64,000 nucleotides of DNA from Aedes albopictus (Eukaryota > Arthropoda > Insecta > Diptera > Culicidae). The stretch spans positions 330,683,421 through 330,747,420 of the forward strand of contig NC_085138.1 in NCBI RefSeq assembly GCF_035046485.1, in the 5' to 3' direction. Positions within the stretch are counted from its first letter, which is position 1, and each line of letters starts with the position of its first letter. Of the stretch, positions 58,691 to 64,000 are shown piece after piece. The position numbers and the translations under genes were made by a program. Under the pieces are notes generated by a model. It saw only the letters and a list, made by a program, of their open reading frames with translations. It was not told the DNA's origin and did not search any database.

Positions 58691-59278
58691 AGAGATGTTT
58701 TAAGCAAAAAAAAAAATCGAGAGTTTTGCAGAATTCTGCAATTTCAAGCAGAAAGCTTACAATACTCGAAATGAGTTGCGTTGATTTACAAATCAAAAGT
58801 TCATTCTTCATCAAGCACTCAACTAATCCATTCCAGTTTAATGGGTTTCTTCAATAACGCGCGCAAAGTAAAAAAAAACACAAATTTATCTTCACACTCT
58901 CGCGGATTTGAAGCGAATTTGATTCCAGAATCGCGCGGATTCAAATTTAACTCGCGCGGATTTGGCGCGGATTTTTTTCCACCCTTCTCGTAACAACCCT
59001 GCGGTTCCAAATTAATCCCTATTTCTACTTAACAAACATACCCAATTTTTGTATGAAAAAGTTCCCCCGGTGGAATATTTCGATGTTGGGCTTGAATGAA
59101 AGCTAGTAGCGTCAACTTTCACGAAACGTAAAAATTAGCGATGCCTATTTTTTTGTAATAAATTTCTTATACCAGACACACCGTGCGGTAATCAAAATTA
59201 AGTGTGTAGAGAACAGACTTTATGATCGGAAGAATGCGAGTAACTTCAACAACAACAAATGCATAAGAGGTACATACC

Positions 59279-59537
59279 ACAGACAAACAGACGAAACGCC
59301 TAGAACAATTTTAGTGAAAATTCATCGCCCAGTTCACACTATCACCACCTGGTGGAAATGTTTCACGAAGCACTGCGTTGTGCAATATCGTCATCAGAAG
59401 GCGCTAGTGTGAAACGTCAAACGCAAAGAAAAACGATGGGCGCTCTTCTTGTTATGAAAGCCACAACCAAGATTCAAAATGATCGTTGAAGGCGTGGTCA
59501 ATGAAAATTTCGCCAGTGTTACGTTTGTTTGTCTGTA
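59279..59537. mobile_element. hAT-like MITE, copy 2 (ACAGACAAACAGACG ends)
   Basis: TACATACC (59271-59278 and 59538-59545) flanks it. The ends ACAGACAAACAGACGAAAC / ACAGACAAACAAACGTAAC match the family at 27413-27664. Its interior matches that copy best in reverse orientation (around GACGTTT and CATCGTTTTT). Confidence 0.85.
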
Positions 59538-59545
59538 TACATACC

Positions 59546-60214
59546 TGACAATGCTCACGAAAAAAACAAAAAAATACTACCGCTATGAATATTAAAAATT
59601 GTATAGTATTTTTTTCTTCAGCCACCAACACCAAACAAGTAAGTTAAAATTAATAAGTGATTTTGTTTATTATAATCTAACGAACAAGATGAACAGTCGC
59701 TTTCTCAAAGGTCTTCAACTCAACGCTCTCTTGTAGACCGTTTGATGAGAAAAAATGTTCAAAAGAGTTACGAAATCTCACCGAAAGCACCATAGATAAA
59801 CTGAAAGAGACTGGTTATGCCCAAATGTCCACATTGTGTACAAAATTACGCATTTGCACGTCCTGCCGTCTAGAATTTGACAAACGAGCCATCTGTATAT
59901 CATCGGTAAAGCAGGGCGCAGGAAGTTCGAAAACGACAACAACTGAGAAATTGCCATTAGCGACATCTGTTTAAACAATTTAATTACGCCCCTTTTCAAA
60001 AATGCCCTGTAATATTCTTCAACATCTATACCCATTTCAATATTTTTAACGTTGCAAAACACGCTTTCAACATTCATCTTGAAGAAGAGGGAAAACACGT
60101 GTCCTCAAATGTAACAGCAAATTAATGAATAAACGACTAATGCGCGGAGGGCGTGATAAAATCGGAACATTACGGTACATAGTATATTATATTATATGTA
60201 TATATAATATATAA
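59546..60214. other. AT-rich stretch, no gene supported
   Basis: The minus-strand 106-codon frame at 59778-60098 is rich in F, L and C, without a domain or splice context. A TATATAAT-rich microsatellite lies at 60183-60216. Nothing else recognised. Confidence 0.4.
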
Positions 60215-60705
60215 TAAAAACAACTTGTTTTACTCACGCAAGGCCATTAACAATAAAATCAGCATCAAACTTTAATTTCCGGCCGAAATAATTTACACTA
60301 AAAAAAATTATTACTAAATGTGAAAATTGTGAAATGTTTGAATTGTCATAACTTTTTTGTTTATTTTCATGGTAGATTGCTAATACAATGGACCGTTTTC
60401 TCTAAAAAATTACGTTGGTAAAAAGATAGGGTTTTGAGATATTTGAGTTTTGTGACAAAAATGATATTTTTTAATGTTAAAAAAGATTTTTTTCACAGTG
60501 TATATTTTCTTAGGAATCGCCATTTAGTTATCTAACTTTGCTGAACAATAAAATCAGCATCAAATCGCGATTCCCGGCCGAAATAATTTACACAGAAAAA
60601 TTTTTTTTACTAAATGTAAAAAATGTGAAATTTTTGAAATGTTATAACTTTTTTGTTTATTAGTTTACCATCACCAAATTTTTATGGTAGATTGCTAATA
60701 CAATG
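60215..60705 (-). repeat. Dispersed repeat X, copies 2 and 3
   Basis: 60215-60480 is the reverse complement of 55434-55720. 60541-60705 repeats its AAATCAGCATCAAA, CCGGCCGAAATAATTTACAC, TTATAACTTTTTTGTTTA and ATGGTAGATTGCTAATACAA blocks in direct orientation. The linking 60483-60547 matches the inverse of 45869-45940, so the full family unit is longer than any one copy here. Confidence 0.75.
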
Positions 60706-61155
60706 GAGACGGGACGGACGTCGAAACCTCTTTAGTCAAACTCGTTTTTACGTTGAGTCAGCTACAAGCTACAAAGATTTTTATTAACGCATGTTTTAGT
60801 TTATAATTTAGGGTTACCTTACAGTTTTAGTTTTTCTTCGTCTAGTTTCCGTCTTTGTAACAATGTTTGTTCGGTGTTTTGTGTTGTCCTGTAGATATTT
60901 CTATTTAGTTCACAATAAATTCAATATATTTAATTCTACTTACAATTTTGCATGAGAAATAGAAAAATAGGAATACAAAATTTTAACAATTTAGAGATAA
61001 GTTTTAACGTGTTCAATGTCACTTTGTATCGTGTACGTTTAGATGTAGGTCGGTTTTACAAAAGGAAGAACGTCAAATTAGTTGACAGCGTTGGTTTCCA
61101 CTCTGTCCCGAGTATCACGTTCAGTGGATGTAAGGGTGGTACTGAACGCCTCGGA
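60706..61155 (-). mobile_element. 3' untranslated region / partial LTR of the BEL/Pao element
   Basis: Lies directly downstream of the pol stop codon on the minus strand and has no frame of note. GTTAATAAAAATC near 60780-60795 may contain the polyadenylation signal. The outer limit is set by repeat X ending at 60705. No second LTR copy is in the window, so LTR ends cannot be fixed. Confidence 0.5.
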
Positions 61156-63510
61156 TTACGTCGCGCACATACCCCCGACCGTATTGCTGCCAGAACCTTC
61201 AGCTATACCAACATCTTCAGCGACATTGAGTACTGCTATCTTAGACACTGGACGTTGCTGGATACCCGCTGTAGTCTGCACGTCGACTCTGCGGACTCGC
61301 CCATCCCTTCCTGGGTATACTTGACGGATTCTTCCGCGTGTCCAGCTGTTCCTCTCCTTCTCGTTGGCAATCATCACCAGATCACCGACCTGGACATTCC
61401 GCACCTCTCCGAACCATTTGGACTGCGGTGACATAACCGGGAGATACTCTCGGAGCCACCTTCTCCAGAAGTTGTCGAGCATAACCTTGATCATGCCCCA
61501 ATTGGAACGCAGGGCTTCTGCATCATGCGTCGGCTTCGTGGCTGGCTGAACTACTCCGCTGGAGCTTAGGAGCAAAAAATGGTTCGGCGTCAAGGCTTCG
61601 TGCTCCTCGCTCTCTAGCGGTAGATAAGTCAGAGGGCGCGAATTGACCAACGATTCTACCTCCGCAAGTGCTGTAGCCAACGTCTCATCGTCTGGATTGC
61701 GATCGGTCAAAAGACAGCTGAGAGCACGCTTTACGGAGCGTACAAGCCGCTCCCATACGCCCCCCATGTGAGGAGCATACGGTGGGTTAAACTTCCACTG
61801 GGTTCGGTAGTTGGTGATGGTAGCCGCCAGTGTTCCGTTGATCGACCGTATTTGTCTGGCAAGTTCGCTGCTCACGCCTTGAAAATTGGTTCCTTGGTCG
61901 GAGTACACCTCCTGGGGAGCTCCTCTACGAGCGATGAACCTACGAATTGCCTGAATGCAAGACTCGGTTGACAACGACGTCGCCACTTCCAGATGTATTG
62001 CCCTAGTAGTCAGGCAAGTGAACAGGGCTACCCATCGCTTTGCACTGGCCCGTCCGACGCGAACAGTAAGGGGTCCAAAGTAATCCAGACCTACAAACGT
62101 GAAAGCTCGTACGTATGGCGTGAGCCGTGCTATCGGTAATGGACCCATTCTCGGTACTTGTGGTACACATCGGTACACCGAACACCAGGTGCAGCATTTC
62201 GCAATCTTCCGTACGATAACTCGAAGCTTCGGTATGTGGTACTTCTGCCGAATTTCGTTCACCACCGTTTCTCCGTTTGCGTGACCGTATTGCCGGTGAT
62301 ACCAGTTGACCAGGAGATCCGTCACGTAGTGTTGCTTGGGTACGATGATTGGAAATTTCGTGTTGTACGAAACGTAAGGTGAGGCTTTGATTCGACTGTC
62401 CTTCCGTATTACTTCTCCTTCGCCCAGGAATGGCACCAGCTTGTAGATGCTGCTGCTCTTTTCTACTGCTTCCCGTTGACCCGATGGCTCGTGCAGGTTG
62501 CTCCGTAGAACGTCGAATTCCGCTGGGAATACTTCTTCTTGCACTAGCTTCCATACTAGATACTCTGCTGCATTCAGCTCTTCGCATGATAGAAATCCCG
62601 TGGTGATCGCCGAGCCATTCCTTTTGTGTTGACAATTCTGGTAGAAACGGCGTACATATGCGATTGCTCTCACCAGCCTCTCCCATTTGGAAAACCGCTG
62701 GAACGGTACAACGGGTTCAGCCGTGTGCTGAACATGAATACGGACGTTCCGCAGCTCTTCAGCCGAATGCTCCTCCTGCGCCGAATCTTCTTCAGGCCAT
62801 TTATTCTCGTCCTCGTATAGGAATGCAGGACCGTTGAACCACCTGCAGTTCTCGTGGTAGTTGGGACCCTTTCCCCATTTTGTGGCTTCGTCCGCCACGT
62901 TTAGCTTGGTTGGCACCCATCTCCAATCTGCAACGTTCGTATCTTCGAGGATCTCCGTAATCCGGAATGCTACAAACTGCCGATATCTCCTATGGTCTGA
63001 TCGAAGCCAGGCGAGTACCGTTTTGGAATCGCTCCACATCACCCTTCGCTTGATCGGAATGGTGTGATTTTCGGTGACAGTCTTCATCAGTCGTGTTCCA
63101 ATCGTTGCTGCCTGAAGTTCCAGACGAGGTATCCCAATCGATTGCAAAGGAGCTACCTTGGTCTTTGCGCTAACCAAACAGCACCGGATTGTTCCGTTGT
63201 CCACAACTCTGAAGTAAGCAGCGGCCGCGAACGCGCTTTCGCTTGCGTCTACGAACACGTGCAACTCTAATGATTCGTAGGCTTCTTGGCTGTATCCGGG
63301 AAAATAGCACCGCGGGATCTTCACTTTGTCCAGCGACCGAAGTATCTCCAACCATTGCTGCCAACGTGGAAGTATTTCGCCGGGAATTTGCTCATCCCAG
63401 CCGACTTTCGATCTCCAAACCTCCTGGATGATGACTTTCCCTTCGATGACAAAGGATGCGACGAGACCTAACGGGTCAAACAGACTCATCACCAGTCTTA
63501 AGGTCTGAGG
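61156..63510 (-). CDS. pol: BEL/Pao retrotransposon pol, 3' half
   Basis: An uninterrupted frame of about 784 codons, open from just after a TGA (63511-63513) to the stop at 61156. Numbering from the GTG at 63492: the start matches the end of the reverse transcriptase (SLFDPLGL, 3-10). RNase H follows with candidate acidic residues D82 (VDASESA), E125 (RLELQAA), D155 (WSDSKTVL) and D201 (NVADEATK). Integrase: zinc finger H399-H404-C434-C437, catalytic D470 (GLDYFGPL), D532 (YSDQGTNF) and E581 (GVWERLV), then a C-terminal DUF5641-type domain (KWFGEVRNVQVGDLVMIANE). Gag, protease and most of RT are missing compared with the usual BEL polyprotein (roughly twice this length or more). Another same-strand frame (62003-62686) is a shadow. 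Confidence 0.95.
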   Translation of the reverse strand, partial: PQTLRLVMSLFDPLGLVASFVIEGKVIIQEVWRSKVGWDEQIPGEILPRWQQWLEILRSLDKVKIPRCYFPGYSQEAYESLELHVFVDASESAFAAAAYFRVVDNGTIRCCLVSAKTKVAPLQSIGIPRLELQAATIGTRLMKTVTENHTIPIKRRVMWSDSKTVLAWLRSDHRRYRQFVAFRITEILEDTNVADWRWVPTKLNVADEATKWGKGPNYHENCRWFNGPAFLYEDENKWPEEDSAQEEHSAEELRNVRIHVQHTAEPVVPFQRFSKWERLVRAIAYVRRFYQNCQHKRNGSAITTGFLSCEELNAAEYLVWKLVQEEVFPAEFDVLRSNLHEPSGQREAVEKSSSIYKLVPFLGEGEVIRKDSRIKASPYVSYNTKFPIIVPKQHYVTDLLVNWYHRQYGHANGETVVNEIRQKYHIPKLRVIVRKIAKCCTWCSVYRCVPQVPRMGPLPIARLTPYVRAFTFVGLDYFGPLTVRVGRASAKRWVALFTCLTTRAIHLEVATSLSTESCIQAIRRFIARRGAPQEVYSDQGTNFQGVSSELARQIRSINGTLAATITNYRTQWKFNPPYAPHMGGVWERLVRSVKRALSCLLTDRNPDDETLATALAEVESLVNSRPLTYLPLESEEHEALTPNHFLLLSSSGVVQPATKPTHDAEALRSNWGMIKVMLDNFWRRWLREYLPVMSPQSKWFGEVRNVQVGDLVMIANEKERNSWTRGRIRQVYPGRDGRVRRVDVQTTAGIQQRPVSKIAVLNVAEDVGIAEGSGSNTVGGMCAT

Positions 63511-63640
63511 TCAAGCTCGTCCGTTAAAAATTTGAAATTACCACGTGTTGCCGTTGAAAAGGCACGTTTCAGCTCACTCAGAGAGACAATTTCTCCCGCC
63601 TGGTCGAGGCCGGCAGGGTGGCCAGAATTATTATGAAATG
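63511..63640 (-). pseudogene. BEL/Pao 5' junction: frame-broken or leader sequence
   Basis: Immediately upstream of the pol frame, a different frame on the minus strand is open over about 40 codons (LSELKRAFSTATRGNFKFLT, then a stop just inside the pol region). Either the element carries a frameshift and deletion in its RT region, or an internal deletion joined leader/LTR sequence to the 3' half of pol. Element sequence seems to end near 63630, where AT-rich sequence begins. Confidence 0.5.
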
Positions 63641-63839
63641 AGTTCATTTATCAATATCGAAGTGCTACACGATGCAGTACCATAATTTTAGTTTTTATTC
63701 TGTTCTCACTGATAAAGTGTTTGTTTATATAACATTTATATTTTAGTATTTTGTAGTAATCTAAGCATCTGAAATATACTTCGTATAACATATTCACTAT
63801 ATATGCACTCATGCAGAAGAGAAATAAAGTAAATATGAT
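63641..63839. other. AT-rich spacer between BEL and SINE, nothing recognised
   Basis: No coding signal. Included only to describe the gap. Confidence 0.3.
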
Positions 63840-64000
63840 AACGAACAGCGCGATTATTCATGCTTAGAGTGTCTGGGCTCAATTCCCAATCATGCCATAA
63901 ACTTTCGTAAAAGAAATTTCCTTCACTATTATGGTCATAGATCTTGCATCTTCGTGCATGCCCCACGACATACAAGGCAAACATGACCATTCAGCACAAA
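63840..64000 (+). mobile_element. SINE-like element, cut by the window end
   Basis: Contains a B-box-like GGGCTCAATTCCC (63877-63889), then TTTCGTAAAAGAAATTTCCT and TCTTCGTGCATGCCCCACGA, which parallel TTTCGTAAAGGAAATTTCCT and TCTTCGTGCCTGCCACACGA in the SINE at 47694-47972. The head is diverged and the 3' part lies beyond the window. Confidence 0.75.

Larger units (their letters stand above)
56351..59001. mobile_element. Inserted element with CAGGGTTGTTAC ends
   Basis: The left end CAGGGTTGTTAC and the complement of the right end are identical for 12 bp. Subterminal regions at both ends are packed with GCGCGGATTT and TTTCGCGGAT words. CGGTTC(CA) is duplicated at the borders (56345- and 59002-), 6-8 bp, consistent with hAT. 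The interior holds a large foldback (57007-57585) and decayed ATTCC repeats (57770-58690). No transposase found. Confidence 0.75.
56176..59185. mobile_element. Foldback element with CACGGYGTG ends, split by a 2.65-kb insertion
   Basis: The ends CACGGCGTG and the complement CACGGTGTG are flanked by CGGTA on both sides (56171-56175 and 59186-59190). The arms (56176-56350 and 59002-59185) are inverted copies: GGCATCGC, AGCTTTCATT, CCACCG and TACAAAA recur in order. CAC-starting ends with a 5-bp GC-rich duplication recall Transib, but no transposase is present, so the class is tentative. Confidence 0.65.

Noticed and set aside
59778..60098. 106-codon minus-strand ORF as a gene
   Set aside because: Low-complexity hydrophobic composition, no domain, no splice signals, between repeats.
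62003..62686. 227-codon minus-strand ORF
   Set aside because: Shadow frame of the BEL/Pao pol gene.

Overview
This is eukaryotic, mosquito-like DNA with almost no single-copy gene content. The best match is a culicine close to Aedes. Reasons: two tRNA-headed SINEs of the Feilai type, a BEL/Pao retrotransposon, several miniature DNA transposon families, and dispersed motifs I associate with Aedes genomes. The species call is inference from repeat content, not from a marker gene. It looks like a repeat-rich, possibly pericentromeric or other gene-poor region.

Layout. 0-5.9 kb: arrays of a 152-bp tandem repeat in both orientations, a probable solo LTR, and fragments of a composite element whose fuller copy lies at 22.9-27.4 kb. 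5.9-11.6 kb: a decayed ATTCCT-type microrepeat field holding a non-LTR insertion, a near-perfect 250-bp palindrome and smaller foldbacks. 12.4-22.9 kb: a satellite of about 180 bp (about 48 monomers, with local dimeric and pentameric higher-order repeats), split by a hAT-type element. 22.9-27.4 kb: the composite element, inserted in the satellite, whose last partial monomers reappear at 27.37-27.71 kb. 27.7-31.9 kb: a nest of DNA transposons, one isolated exon-like segment and a SINE. 32.4-44.2 kb: a 58-bp minisatellite of well over 150 units, punctuated by three copies of a 200-bp spacer. 44.2-49.5 kb: foldbacks and a SINE. 49.5-52.0 kb: a Harbinger-like element with a small basic ORF and a 1.7-kb inverted array of 12-bp units. 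52.0-60.7 kb: more nested foldback transposons. 60.7-63.6 kb: the 3' half of a BEL/Pao pol gene on the minus strand. 63.8-64.0 kb: the start of another SINE-like element.

The only long, clearly coding protein is the BEL/Pao pol remnant (about 780 codons, RNase H and integrase catalytic residues kept). I see no host gene that I can name. Because many insertions landed in tandem repeats, or in elements with a second copy here, their empty sites can be read directly. That gives exact target-site duplications for more than a dozen elements and a relative order of insertion. The most unusual signals are (1) three minute, poly(A)-tailed retro-insertions of about 50 nt that share a stem-loop architecture but differ in sequence, and (2) a conserved 3'-terminal stem-loop with a compensatory base-pair change in the composite element family.
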